Source: an uncultured Bryobacterales bacterium (lineage in GTDB: Bacteria; Acidobacteriota; Terriglobia; Bryobacterales; UBA6623). From it: a DNA stretch of 64,000 nt. Shown here one piece after another: positions 44,334-53,760 of this stretch (the first letter of the stretch is position 1; every line of letters begins with the position of its first letter). The stretch is taken from the NCBI GenBank assembly GCA_951813065.1, contig CATOTH010000006.1, forward strand, positions 62,001-126,000, in the 5' to 3' direction. Under the pieces are notes generated by a model. It did not search any database and had not been told where the DNA came from. It worked only from the letters and a program-made list of their open reading frames with translations. A program made the position numbers and the translations under genes.

Positions 44334-46115
44334 CTAGTAGCCGGCCGCTACTCCCTCGCTCCGGGAATCCGCTGCTCCGGTGAGGCCATCAGAACCGATC
44401 GCGATGGCTCCAACATGGCCAAGCGCACGTCCGAGATTGATTTGATGCCCGAGATTTTCCAGCTCTCGCCTCGTATCGGTGGAAATGCCGCTCGGCTCTA
44501 GGTACAGCAAGTCCGGCATCCACTGGTGATGGAATCTGGGAAAGTCCACAGCCTGTTGGACATTCATCCCGTAGTCCAGGACGTCAAGGATGACCTGCGT
44601 CACGGAGGTGATGATCGTAGGTCCCCCCTGCGCGCCAACAATCAGCTTGGTGCTTCCGTCTTCGACCACGATTGTGGGGGACATCGCCGATAGCGGCCGC
44701 TTGCCCGGTTCGATGGAGTTGTTCTCGCTTTGGAGCAATCCGTAGGCATTGGGGCTGCCCGGCTTGGCTGTAAAATCGTCCATCTCGTTGTTGAGCAACA
44801 CACCAGTGCCCTTGGCTGTCACACCCGACCCGTAGCCGCCGTTGAGGGTGTAGGTCACCGCCACCGCGTTTCCTTCGGAGTCCACGACGGCGTAGTGGGT
44901 GGTCTCGTCGCTCTCGTAGCCGCCAGGGTTACTATCCCCGACCGCGGCGCTGGGGGTTGCCCGGTCGGTCCGAATGGTGGCACGACGCTTGGCTGCGTAC
45001 TCCTTGGAAAGCATGCCGCGGAGCGGGATTTCGACGAAGTCCGTGTCACCGAAGAAACGCGCCCGGTCCGCGAAGAAGCGTCGCATTGCTTCCGCGACTA
45101 CGTGGATCGACGCGGACGAGCCAGCCCCCAAGGATTTCAAGTCGTAGTCCTCCAGGATGTTGAGGATCTGGACGATCCCGGCCCCACCAGAACTGGGCGG
45201 AGGAGCGCTTAGGACCTGAAAGCCACGGTAAGTGCCGTCAATGGGCTTCCGTTCGACAGGCGTGTACTCGGCTAGGTCGCTGAACGCAATCGTTCCGCCG
45301 TGCGCCAACATGTCCGCCGCAATCATGCGGGCAGTCTGCCCCGTGTAAAACTCGTCAGGGCCGTTGGTCGCGATTCGATCGAGCGTCGCGGCCAAGTCCG
45401 GCTGGCGCAGGATCTCCCCGAATTCGAACGGCCGTGTGCCACTACGGAAGACCCGCATGGACTCCGGAAAGCTCGCCAGGCGCTGACTGCCTCTGAGCGA
45501 TCGCGCGAGATCCCAACTTACAGGAAAACCGTCGCGAGCCAAGCGATGCGCCGGCGAAACCATGGCCTTCCATGTCTTGGTCCCGTATTTCTGGAGAGCC
45601 AGCGCCATTCCTCGCACGGTACCCGGCACCCCTGCGGCACGGTAGCCGACCAGACTGTCTCTGGTGGGGTTCCCGTGGTCGTCTAGATACATGTCACGAC
45701 TGGCCGCAGCTGGCGCGCGCTCCCTGAAGTCGATAAAGGTTGAGCGACCGTCGGCAAGTCGCACGAGCATGAAGCCACCACCACCGAGGTTGCCGGCATT
45801 GGGTTCGGTTACGGCCAGCGCGAATCCCACTGCAACCGCCGCGTCCACTGCATTGCCTCCCTCACGAAGAACTGCAACTCCGACCTCGCTCGCGTGCCGC
45901 TCTGCAGTGACCACGATGGCGTTGCTTGCGTGGACGGGCTGCGGCCGGAAAGCGAATGCATGCGGGACAAGGATCGAGGCTCCGAGTAGGGCAGCCCAGA
46001 AAAGCCGTCTAGCCGCGTGGAAGTCTCCCGGAATACGTTTGTTGACCGGAACGCGGTCGCCAGGAATGTCAGGGCGCCACTGCCCACAGGCCTTCCATGA
46101 ATGGCCAGTCATCAT
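44334..46115 (-). CDS. ggt: Gamma-glutamyltransferase
   Basis: Up to 593 residues. A signal segment AARRLFWAALLGASILVPHAFA lies at about residues 31-52, so secretion is likely. The start is uncertain because the open frame reaches 46,115, overlapping egtD by 47 bp, and no better ATG or GTG is evident downstream before the signal. The self-cleaving precursor site is visible at DETTHYAVVD (catalytic Thr at the new N-terminus), and glutamate-binding residues lie in YGSGVTAKGTGVLLNNEMDDF and PLSAMSPTIV. The enzyme moves gamma-glutamyl groups from glutathione-like molecules to acceptors or water. Its tight link to egtD may be meaningful. Confidence 0.92.
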   Translation of the reverse strand: MMTGHSWKACGQWRPDIPGDRVPVNKRIPGDFHAARRLFWAALLGASILVPHAFAFRPQPVHASNAIVVTAERHASEVGVAVLREGGNAVDAAVAVGFALAVTEPNAGNLGGGGFMLVRLADGRSTFIDFRERAPAAASRDMYLDDHGNPTRDSLVGYRAAGVPGTVRGMALALQKYGTKTWKAMVSPAHRLARDGFPVSWDLARSLRGSQRLASFPESMRVFRSGTRPFEFGEILRQPDLAATLDRIATNGPDEFYTGQTARMIAADMLAHGGTIAFSDLAEYTPVERKPIDGTYRGFQVLSAPPPSSGGAGIVQILNILEDYDLKSLGAGSSASIHVVAEAMRRFFADRARFFGDTDFVEIPLRGMLSKEYAAKRRATIRTDRATPSAAVGDSNPGGYESDETTHYAVVDSEGNAVAVTYTLNGGYGSGVTAKGTGVLLNNEMDDFTAKPGSPNAYGLLQSENNSIEPGKRPLSAMSPTIVVEDGSTKLIVGAQGGPTIITSVTQVILDVLDYGMNVQQAVDFPRFHHQWMPDLLYLEPSGISTDTRRELENLGHQINLGRALGHVGAIAIGSDGLTGAADSRSEGVAAGY

Positions 46116-47028
46116 CGATCCACTCGTCTATGTGGCCAAATCCAGCGTCCGCCATCAATTGTCGGATTTGCTGGGTCCGGAACTTGTAGGAACTCTCTGT
46201 CCAAATCGTCTCACCCGGCGCTAGCTTGCAGGTTGCACCGCTTTCCGGTATCTGGACTTGTTGCGCCTTTTCCGAACGCAAGTGCATTTCCACTCGCTGG
46301 TGCCGCTCATTATACCGAGCCAGGTGACTGAAAGAAGCGAGATCGAACGATGCGCCGAGCTCTCGGTTGACCCGTCCCAGGACATTCCGATTGAACGCTG
46401 CAGTCACGCCGGTCGGGTCGTCATAGGCCTTGAGCAGGGTGTCGCGAGGCTTGACGAGATCGAAGCCGACCAGGATGTGGTCGCCGGGTCGAAGATGGAA
46501 TCGAATCTGTCCGAGGAACGCCGCTCTCTCGTCCGCGTCGAAGTTTCCAATGCTGCTTCCCAGGAACAACAGCAGGAGCGGTGTGTTGTCCGGCCGAGAC
46601 TCTTTGAGACTCGCAACCCCCTCCAGGTAGGGGCCGACATGGCTCCTGACGCCGGCAATGTCGCTGAGTTCCCGCTCGCATAGGCGAAGCGCCTCGCAGG
46701 ACACATCGATCGGGCTGTAGTACAGAATCCGCTTGGCCGAGAATGCTTCCAGAACAAAGCGAGTCTTCGAACCGCTGCCGCTTCCAAGTTCCGCCACCAC
46801 CACCTTGGCAGCCTGGAAGCGCGGCGGAAGCGTGGAGGCGCATTGTCGCAGAAGGCGCTTGTCAGCACGGGTCAAGCCGTAGTCAGGCAGGTGCGTGATT
46901 GTCTCGAAGAGCGCGCTTCCGATTGCGTCGTACAAGTACTTCGCAGGTAGGCTCTTCGGGCCGGTCGTGCAAAGCCCTACGCGTGCGTCGCGCGCGAATT
47001 CAACTCTGACTCCGGCACCGTTTTCCAT
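46069..47028 (-). CDS. egtD: L-histidine N(alpha)-methyltransferase, EgtD
   Basis: 319 residues. SAM motif VVVAELGSGSGSKTRFVL, then YYSPIDVSCEALR and LLLFLGSSIGNFDADE, all typical of EgtD. The C-terminal WTESSYKF and IDEWIDDDWPFMEGLWAVAP also fit. EgtD makes hercynine (histidine betaine) from histidine with three SAM, the first step to ergothioneine. It is divergent from egtB across about 33 bp, so both genes share a very short regulatory region. Its end overlaps ggt. Confidence 0.93.
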   Translation of the reverse strand: MENGAGVRVEFARDARVGLCTTGPKSLPAKYLYDAIGSALFETITHLPDYGLTRADKRLLRQCASTLPPRFQAAKVVVAELGSGSGSKTRFVLEAFSAKRILYYSPIDVSCEALRLCERELSDIAGVRSHVGPYLEGVASLKESRPDNTPLLLLFLGSSIGNFDADERAAFLGQIRFHLRPGDHILVGFDLVKPRDTLLKAYDDPTGVTAAFNRNVLGRVNRELGASFDLASFSHLARYNERHQRVEMHLRSEKAQQVQIPESGATCKLAPGETIWTESSYKFRTQQIRQLMADAGFGHIDEWIDDDWPFMEGLWAVAP

Positions 47029-47061
47029 GACCGTTTATAGCATGGAGCTGTTCGACGAGAG

Positions 47062-48318
47062 GTGAAACCCGCGCAGTTGATAATGGGGGGAATGGAGCTT
47101 TCAACGCAACTCCGGAGGGAGTACCGAGCGGCCTGTAGTCGCACCGATGAACTCTTCGCCATTGTCAAGCCAGAGGCGCTGTTCGAGCGTCCGGTTCCCG
47201 AACGGCACCGTCTAAATTTCTATATCGGACATGTCGAGGCATTCGACTGGAACATGGTCTGTACCTATGGTCTGGCAATGGATCCGCTTCGGTCGGACTT
47301 CAACGAGTTGTTCGCCTTCGGCATCGATCCAGACAGTTCAGACCTGCCGACGGACATCCCATCCGACTGGCCGAGTCTCGAGGAGACGGCTAGCTATTGC
47401 CGAAGCGTTCGCAGAGTCGTTGAGGGGGCATTGGATCAAGTGGACGAGGCTCTAGCGCGAGTATGCATCGAACACCGGCTGATGCATGCGGAGACCCTGT
47501 GCTACCTGTTGCACAATCTTGATCCCAGCAAGAAGATAGTGCCTCCCGCGGAGGCATCACGCACGCTCCAGCTGAAGGATGACCCCGTTTCGTCGGACGA
47601 GTGGATCACGATTCCGGCGGGCACTGCCGAACTGGGGCGCAATCCTCGATCCGGTTTCGGATGGGACAACGAATTCGGGGAGCATTCGGTGGCTGTCCCG
47701 GGTTTTGAGATAGCCAGGCACAAGGTGACGAACGGCGAATACCTCGCGTATGTCGGCCAAGGGGCCGAAGCGCCCCACTACTGGACGAGGAATGGCAATG
47801 GATGGATGCTGAGAACCATGTTCGGCGAGACGCCACTTCCGCTCGACTGGCCTGTGTACGTGACGCACCTCGAAGCCCGGCGGTTCGTCGAGTACGCTGG
47901 TTCGACACTGCCGACCGAGGCGCAATGGATTCGCGCCGCCTATGGTTCTGTCAACGGGGCCGAGAAGTCGCCCGTGTTTGGCAAGCAGGGTCCACGAGCT
48001 GGCCAGGGCAACTACGATTTCGTTCGCTGGGATCCCTGCCGGGTGGGCTCCACGTCTGGCTCTGACAGTGCCTTCGGCGTATCGCAGCTTGTCGGCAACG
48101 GTTGGGAGTGGACATCGGATCTTCTGCGCCCGTTCCCTGGGTTTCGGGAGTTTCCGTTCTATCCGGGCTACTCGGCGAATTTCTTCGATGACCAGCACTA
48201 TGTGCTGAAGGGAGGGTCGCCACGCACAGCACTCCCGCTCCTCAGGCGCACATTCCGGAACTGGTTCCGAGAGGGGTACCCCTACGCCTACTCGACATTC
48301 AGGCCGGTCAGGACATAG
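47062..48318 (+). CDS. egtB: Ergothioneine biosynthesis sulfoxide synthase EgtB
   Basis: Up to 418 residues; start GTG 47,062 or ATG 47,092 is possible. DinB_2-like four-helix domain with H57 (FYIGHVEAFDWN) and HRLMHAETL with H138 and H142, the three-His iron site. The FGE-sulfatase domain follows with GWDNEFGEHSVAVPGF, LPTEAQWIRAAYG and GGSPRTALPLLRRTFRNWF. EgtB joins hercynine to cysteine or gamma-Glu-Cys using oxygen. Divergent from egtD; no egtC or egtE is seen here. Some acidobacterial EgtB enzymes use cysteine directly, which would remove the need for EgtC. Confidence 0.9.
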   Translation: MKPAQLIMGGMELSTQLRREYRAACSRTDELFAIVKPEALFERPVPERHRLNFYIGHVEAFDWNMVCTYGLAMDPLRSDFNELFAFGIDPDSSDLPTDIPSDWPSLEETASYCRSVRRVVEGALDQVDEALARVCIEHRLMHAETLCYLLHNLDPSKKIVPPAEASRTLQLKDDPVSSDEWITIPAGTAELGRNPRSGFGWDNEFGEHSVAVPGFEIARHKVTNGEYLAYVGQGAEAPHYWTRNGNGWMLRTMFGETPLPLDWPVYVTHLEARRFVEYAGSTLPTEAQWIRAAYGSVNGAEKSPVFGKQGPRAGQGNYDFVRWDPCRVGSTSGSDSAFGVSQLVGNGWEWTSDLLRPFPGFREFPFYPGYSANFFDDQHYVLKGGSPRTALPLLRRTFRNWFREGYPYAYSTFRPVRT

Positions 48319-48453
48319 AAGGCTCGCCGAACCTTCCCGCTCCGATCTCGGTGTTGCGGGAAAACGGGCCCGGACCCGCCGTCGCCATACCGAAATTTGA
48401 TTCAACCCCTCTGTGCTAGCCTTGGATTAGCAGCTTGGTTGCATCGGCCCGCC

Positions 48454-48529
48454 GCCACGGTAGCTCAGTTGGCAGAGCAGCGGTTTCGTAAACCGCAGGT
48501 CGTCGGTTCGAGTCCGACCCGTGGCTCCA
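48454..48529 (+). tRNA. tRNA-Thr (anticodon CGT)
   Basis: 76 nt cloverleaf: acceptor GCCACGG pairs with CCGTGGC, the anticodon stem GCGGT/ACCGC encloses TTCGTAA (anticodon CGT), the T-arm contains GTTCGAGTC, and CCA is encoded. No integrase or att repeat is seen beside it. Confidence 0.96.
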
Positions 48530-48942
48530 TCGATGAGGTGTCCGGCCCGGAGACTTCGGTAACACACCGAACCGGAGACAGGTGTTACAGCCTCGTTCCG
48601 GGTGCCAAAACGTGTTACCCATGTGTCCAATACAAAGCGATCCCGATCTCTGGGGTCGCTTAGAGGGCAACCCTAATGGGGAGGTGGTCAGTCGCGGAAA
48701 GCGAGTTCGCCCAACCCCGTTGTTGATCCCTGGTGTTCTCCTCGATCTAGGGCCGCGTCCTCATAGGCGAACGAGCCGCCGATCCTTGGCAGCCCATCTT
48801 GTTGGGCCTGCGTGTCCTTGCGCAGCTTGCGGCCCCTTCGGCGAGTGCCTGATAACACTGATAACACTCTGTGCCCTTTCGACGGTCCCACATTGCCAGG
48901 GGCTATGCTCTTAAGACGCCCTGCTGGCTGTGTGAGCAGTTC
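48530..48942. other. Gap after tRNA-Thr
   Basis: The minus-strand stretch 48,688-48,830 gives KLRKDTQAQQDGLPRIGGSF, which reads like coding sequence but I cannot place it; it runs into the antisense of the next gene. The block GGTAACACACC and its near inverse GTGTTACC at 48,560-48,620 could be an insertion-element end. Nothing firm. Confidence 0.4.
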
Positions 48943-50061
48943 ATGAAAATCACGGACGTTGAGGCAATCTACCTCCGGGCAGATCATGTCCGGGAACAGT
49001 GTGATTCCGGTCAGGATGCTTTGGTTGTGCGCGTCAGCACGGACGCGGGCATCACGGGAATTGGCGAAGTTGATTCCAATCCGTTCGCCGCCAAGGGGGC
49101 GATCGAAGGTCCGTTCTCGCATACGGTTGCAAGTGGTTTGAAGGAACTGATTCTTGGCGAGGACCCGTTCGAGACCGCAAAGATCTGGAACAAGATGTAC
49201 ACGGGCAACATCTACGGCGGTCGGCGCGGAGTCGGATTTCATGCGATCAGCGGGATTGACATGGCCCTGTGGGACATCAAGGGCAAGGCATTGGGCCTGC
49301 CTGTCTGGAAATTGCTAGGGGGCGGATTCCATGAAAGCTTGCGGTGCTATGCGAGTTCTCTATGGGGGCCGACGCCCGCCGACACCCACGACCTGGCTAG
49401 GCGTTACGTAGACCGCGGGTTCGGCGCCGTAAAGTTCGGGTGGGATCCGATGGGTCGCGACGAGGCGACCGACATCGCATTGGTCAGAGAGGCCCGCGCC
49501 GGACTCGGTAAAGATGCGGAACTGCTTGTCGACGCCGGCTTGGCGTGGGACGCCAAGACCGCGATCCGACGTGCGCGGTCTTTCGAGGAATACCGCATTT
49601 TCTGGTTGGAAGAGCCCCTGATACCGGACGATTACGAGGGCTACCGACGGCTCAGTGAAGCTGTTGACACCCGAATTGCCGCGGGCGAGGAAGAAAGCAG
49701 CCGGGCTTCATTCCTGGACCTCATGGATCGCGGAAAGATTGACGTGGTGCAGATCGACTTGACACGCGCAGGCGGCTTCACCGAGGCGCTCAAGATCGCT
49801 TCCCTGGCTCAAGACCGAGGGCTGTCAGTGGCCAATCACGGGTTTACCACCTATATCAACGTGGCGGCTGCCCTGCATTTCTTGAACTCCATCCCGAACA
49901 CGTTGATTGTCGAATTCGTCGCGGAGGAACAGACGACGTTGCGCGATTTCGTCACGATGCAGCGCGTTGAGGCTCGCGATGGCCAGCTGCCTGTCCCGCA
50001 GGAACCCGGCTTGGGTGTGGACCTCAACGAGGAGGCCTTGGAACGCTTCGCGGTTCGCTGA
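48943..50061 (+). CDS. Mandelate racemase/muconate lactonizing (enolase-superfamily) enzyme
   Basis: 372 residues from ATG 48,943 (MKITDVEAIYLR). N-terminal capping domain, then barrel with GAVKFGWDP (catalytic Lys), three metal ligands in LLVDAGLAWD, FWLEEPLIPDD and IAAGEEESS, and SVANHGFTTYINVA carrying a His near the end. The layout fits acid-sugar dehydratases such as D-galactonate or L-rhamnonate type, but the specificity is not clear. An upstream open frame to 48,871 exists but the family starts here. It converges on the LRR gene. Confidence 0.88.
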   Translation: MKITDVEAIYLRADHVREQCDSGQDALVVRVSTDAGITGIGEVDSNPFAAKGAIEGPFSHTVASGLKELILGEDPFETAKIWNKMYTGNIYGGRRGVGFHAISGIDMALWDIKGKALGLPVWKLLGGGFHESLRCYASSLWGPTPADTHDLARRYVDRGFGAVKFGWDPMGRDEATDIALVREARAGLGKDAELLVDAGLAWDAKTAIRRARSFEEYRIFWLEEPLIPDDYEGYRRLSEAVDTRIAAGEEESSRASFLDLMDRGKIDVVQIDLTRAGGFTEALKIASLAQDRGLSVANHGFTTYINVAAALHFLNSIPNTLIVEFVAEEQTTLRDFVTMQRVEARDGQLPVPQEPGLGVDLNEEALERFAVR

Positions 50062-50076
50062 TCGTTCAGAGCGCGC

Positions 50077-50934
50077 CTATTCGTCGGACTCGATCCGGAA
50101 CGAATGTTTCTTCAGCGCCTTGACGTGGTCGTTCTTGGACTTCGCGCTAAGCGGATTGCCTTGGAGCGAGACTGCCCAATAGCGCGCGAACCGGCTGTCC
50201 CCGGCGATATCCTTGTCGGCCATCTCGACCAGAATAGAAATATCCGAGATCTTGTTATTGCGGAGCGACAGCCGTTGCAGGGACGTGAGACTGGCAAGCG
50301 GCTTCAGATCTGAGACTTGGTTGCCGTCGAGAATGAGCGTTGAGAGCCGTGTCAATGCTCCGACCGGGCCGATCTCGCTCACATTGTTTTCGGCCACATC
50401 TAGGGTCCAGAGCTTCGATAGCCCGCTGACCGCGGAAAGGTCACTGATCTGGTTTCCCGACAGGTACGCCGAGTTCATCGCCTTCAGGTCCTTCAGCGGT
50501 GAGAGGTTCGTCACCTTGTTGTCGGAGAGTTCTATGTACTGAAGCCGCTTGAGGCCGGCTAGGGGTGAAATGTCCTCGACCTGGTTCCTCGTCAAGGTCA
50601 GGCTTTGGAGCAGGTCGAGTCCGGCCAATGCGGAGAGGTCAGAGACTTCATTGTCCGGTAACTCCAAGAGCATCAGCCGCTTGCAGTGCTCCAGGCCGGT
50701 CAGGTCCTTGATACCCTTGTTGCGGGCCGTAATCGTCGAGATTGAAGCAACATCTTCTGCCGTAATCGGCTCGCTGTTGTTGCGCTTGTCGAATACGTAG
50801 TGGCGGACTGCCGCCTCAAGGTTCGCATCCGGGAAGATTTGCGCCGCAATCGGAGAGACGCCGGCAACTCCGATCAAGGCCGCTACGATCCGGTAGGCGA
50901 CGATGGTTCTTGACTGCATTGGGGATCTTCGCAT
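50077..50934 (-). CDS. Secreted leucine-rich-repeat protein
   Basis: 285 residues with a signal sequence (IVAALIGVAGVSPIAAQ). Seven or so repeats of about 22 residues follow, of the internalin/SDS22 type with the pattern LxxLxLxxNxIxDLSPLAGL; examples are LTRNQVEDISPLAGL and LSGNQISDLSAVSGL. The N-terminal AVRHYVFDKRNNSEPIT is the usual cap. The final part (FARYWAVSLQGNPLS) closes the solenoid. Such proteins bind other proteins. The partner and role here are unknown. The start could be ATG 50,934 or the second Met (50,919). Confidence 0.88.
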   Translation of the reverse strand: MRRSPMQSRTIVAYRIVAALIGVAGVSPIAAQIFPDANLEAAVRHYVFDKRNNSEPITAEDVASISTITARNKGIKDLTGLEHCKRLMLLELPDNEVSDLSALAGLDLLQSLTLTRNQVEDISPLAGLKRLQYIELSDNKVTNLSPLKDLKAMNSAYLSGNQISDLSAVSGLSKLWTLDVAENNVSEIGPVGALTRLSTLILDGNQVSDLKPLASLTSLQRLSLRNNKISDISILVEMADKDIAGDSRFARYWAVSLQGNPLSAKSKNDHVKALKKHSFRIESDE

Positions 50935-51023
50935 CCGCCCATAATACTATTCCCTGCCGTCCCGACGGGTCGCAGCGTCTAGCCTTCTAGCCGGTCCGCC
51001 TCGCACCTCAGCGCCCGGCATTC

Positions 51024-52244
51024 CTAGTCTATGATTGCCGCATAGACCAACGCCGCAAACTTCTGCCTCAGCTGCAAACGGCCTGCGGGCCGGACCTGCA
51101 CCATGAGGACACCGACAAGGTGTTCGGCGGGGTCGATCCAAAACACAGTACCCTGCGATCCACCCCAATAGTACGAGCCCACGGAATACGGCAGGCGCGC
51201 CTTGGCCGGGTCGCTCACGACGGCGAAGCCTAGTCCGAAACCAAGACCCGAACGGTACGGCGTACCCTCTTCCAAGTGGTTCATCGAGATCAGGCTGACC
51301 GTACGCGGTCCGAGCAAGCGATTTCCGCCGAATTCTCCTCCATTGAGCAGCATCTGGCAGAACCGCCAGTAGTCTGCCGCCGTTGTATGCAGCCCGCTGG
51401 CTCCGGAGATGAATGTCTTCGATTCACCGGCCTCGACGGGTTCCCGCGACACCCGGGTCGGATCATCGTTCCCGTTCACGACGAGCATGGCCCGGCGACT
51501 CTGCTTGGCCTCTGGTGGCCAGTAGTGGGTGTCAGTCATGCCCAAGGGATCAAGGACACGGTCCTGGAGGAATTCGTCAAGCCCTTGACCCGAAACGCGC
51601 TCGACAAGATACCCAAGGACATCGAGGGAATCGCCGTAGAGCCATTTCGAACCGGGTTCTGCACGCAAGGGGAGCTTGGCGAAGTCTGCCATGTAGGCGT
51701 CCATGGTCGGGAATGCATACGTTTCAGCGCGCCCGCGCGGATCCCTGACCCCCGATGTATGCGTGAACAGGTGACGGACGCTCATCTCGCCCTCCGCCGG
51801 CATGATGTCGCCGGACTCTTGCAGAATCATCGGCTTCTTAAATTCAGGGATGTGGCTCGAGACAAGATCATCCAGCGTGATGCGCCCTTCTTCGTAGAGC
51901 ATCAGTGCTGCCACGGCGGTTAGAGGCTTCGTCATCGATGCGATGTCAAAGAGCGCCTCGGGCCGCATCGGGTCGGATACTCCCATGCCTCGAGTCCCCG
52001 TGGCGGTGAACTGTACTACTTTTCCGTGCCTTGCGACTAAGGTCACTACGCCAGCCGCCTGACCGTTCTCTACGATCGTGTCGAGCCAGCCCCCGATACG
52101 CGAGAGCCGTTCAGTGGACATTCCGACGGATTCAGCCTCAGCGATCGGCAATCCGTCCGAAGCGGCGGCGGGAGAGCTGGCCGCAACAAGCGCGATGAGC
52201 AGCAACCGACACCACCGGCCGGCCAGGGTCTTCGAAAACGGCAT
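51024..52244 (-). CDS. Serine hydrolase of the beta-lactamase/class C (EstB) family
   Basis: 406 residues with a signal peptide (LLLIALVAASSPAAA). The nucleophile motif SMTK lies at residues 103-106 (FDIASMTKPLT). The usual Tyr-x-Asn is Tyr-Gly-Asp (WLYGDSLDVLGYLV), as in many EstB-like esterases. VGSYYWGGSQGTVFWIDP near the C-terminus is the family's third motif region. The protein should act in the periplasm as an esterase or peptidase; beta-lactamase activity is not implied. Confidence 0.86.
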   Translation of the reverse strand: MPFSKTLAGRWCRLLLIALVAASSPAAASDGLPIAEAESVGMSTERLSRIGGWLDTIVENGQAAGVVTLVARHGKVVQFTATGTRGMGVSDPMRPEALFDIASMTKPLTAVAALMLYEEGRITLDDLVSSHIPEFKKPMILQESGDIMPAEGEMSVRHLFTHTSGVRDPRGRAETYAFPTMDAYMADFAKLPLRAEPGSKWLYGDSLDVLGYLVERVSGQGLDEFLQDRVLDPLGMTDTHYWPPEAKQSRRAMLVVNGNDDPTRVSREPVEAGESKTFISGASGLHTTAADYWRFCQMLLNGGEFGGNRLLGPRTVSLISMNHLEEGTPYRSGLGFGLGFAVVSDPAKARLPYSVGSYYWGGSQGTVFWIDPAEHLVGVLMVQVRPAGRLQLRQKFAALVYAAIID

Positions 52245-52269
52245 GACGGGTCTATGCTACCGCTTTGGT

Positions 52270-52545
52270 TCAACCCGGTACTTCATTCACCGTTAGGACA
52301 CCTGCACGCGCTTGGCCGGGCGCATTTCGAGGGCACCCCGGCGGCTCCCGGACTGGTCCGCACTGGCGGACAGGGAGATCAATGGCGGCTTCCGAGCCTC
52401 GTACCCCCAAATCAATGCACGTCAGATCGTCGTAGCTAGAGCGAGAAAGTGTCTTCGAGATCGCCGTCAACGCCGCTTCGTCGGGTTGCCCGAATGTCCG
52501 TTCGTTGACGGCGCGGGTCCGCGCGATGTCCCTGGGATGGTCCAA
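52270..52545 (-). pseudogene. GNAT acetyltransferase N-terminal remnant
   Basis: The minus-strand translation HPRDIARTRAVNERTFGQP, then EAALTAISKTLSR, matches the first helix region of GNAT acetyltransferases of the predicted YhbS-like group. After about 35 residues similarity is lost, and the rest of the fold is missing, so it is a fragment. Confidence 0.5.
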
Positions 52546-53304
52546 GCATCTGGTCCGCTTGCTAGCGGGCTTCCCGCCGCGTTGTACGTTTCCGACTGCG
52601 TCGCCGACGGTCCGGAGCGCACCACCGGCAATTCAACCTTGGGAGCCAGGTCAATTCTGTCAACGACCAGTTCGACTCAAGCTTTGGCAACGAGGTGATG
52701 CGATCCCAAAGGGTGTCTGGTCAGCAAATCATCAGGAAGATGACTTCCAGCGCCCTCGGCGACTCTTTCGAACGACGAGTGCCGCGCTCCGTCGACCGCA
52801 AGGCTACCGCGTCAGGATTCGGTTAGAGGTTGAGAATCTGTTGATATAGCTGGGTTTACCCGCATTCCAGTTGCGCATACTGTGTCATTTTCCGACACCG
52901 AATCCCCTGGTTCCTCGTGATTCAGCTTGATTTCCGTCTTCCCGGATGGGTCTTGATGCAGGCACATTTTCTTGTCCTGATTGAGGCGGTCTCAGAGAAG
53001 TAGATGCCTGCTTCCACGTCCTGTGCAGTCGCTGGACACGGCCCCGACGGCCAGCCACGAGGGGCTCGGGCAGGCGCCTCGGACAGGCTGCGACGGCTGG
53101 ATCGCAAGCGCGGACACAGCGGTACGGCTCCGCGGGGTCCGGCGGAACACGGCTCGCTGGCGAGCGCGCCGACCAGGCTAGCTCCGGGGCGGGGCCAGCA
53201 CCAGGTCCAGCGCCTCCTGCGGACGGCCCGCGTAATGGCGGTTGGCCTCCGGCACCCAGCGGAACTCGGGCTGGCAGCGGATGATCGAGATCGCGCGTTG
53301 GTCA
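52546..53304. other. No intact gene; scrambled sequence before the IS fragment
   Basis: I see scattered coding-like crumbs only, e.g. minus strand at about 53,180-53,300: PEFRWVPEANRHYAGRPQEA, ending APPRS. I do not recognise this. The stretch from 52,980 shows no terminal repeat. Confidence 0.45.
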
Positions 53305-53755
53305 CACCGCGCCGAGGACCGCGTGCGGGCGCACATTTTCCTGTGCCTGCTGGCCTACTACGTGGAATGGCACCTACGGCAAGCGCTGGCACCGCTGCTG
53401 TTCCAGGAGGAGGGACTGGAAGCGTGGCAGGCGCGCCGCGATCCGGTGGCGCCGGCCAAGCCGACGCCGGCAGCGCAAGCGAAGAAGAACCGCCGCGTGA
53501 CGGCAGCTGGCCTGGAGTTGCACAGTTTCTCGACGCTGATGCAGGCGCTGGCAACGCGTTGCCACCATCAATGCCGCCTGCGAGACGATCCGGAGGGACC
53601 CACCGTGGAGCGCCTGACCGAGCCAACGCCTTGCAGAAGCGGGCGCTGGAGCTCGTCCGAACGTTCCCAGTAGACGACAAGTCCAGTTGCTGACAAACAG
53701 ATGTGATATGAGAGACTCACGACTGATTCTCACTAAGAACTTCAGACTAAGAGCC
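53305..53755 (+). mobile_element. 3'-end fragment of the IS1634-type element
   Basis: Nearly identical to 32,797-33,250 of the intact copy, including the transposase C-terminus and right end (AAGAACTTCAGACTAAGAGC, diverged from the intact repeat). A missing base in GCCAACGCC(C)TTGCAG shifts the frame. It abuts the jetD stop. Confidence 0.8.
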
Positions 53756-53760
53756 TGTTT

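Noticed and set aside
48416..48670. Minus-strand frame across tRNA-Thr with GSDSNRRPAVYETAALP
   Set aside because: Same artefact: antisense of a tRNA read as protein.
52922..53680. 252-aa minus-strand frame over the IS fragment
   Set aside because: Antisense to transposase-derived sequence, proline/arginine-rich, no recognisable fold.
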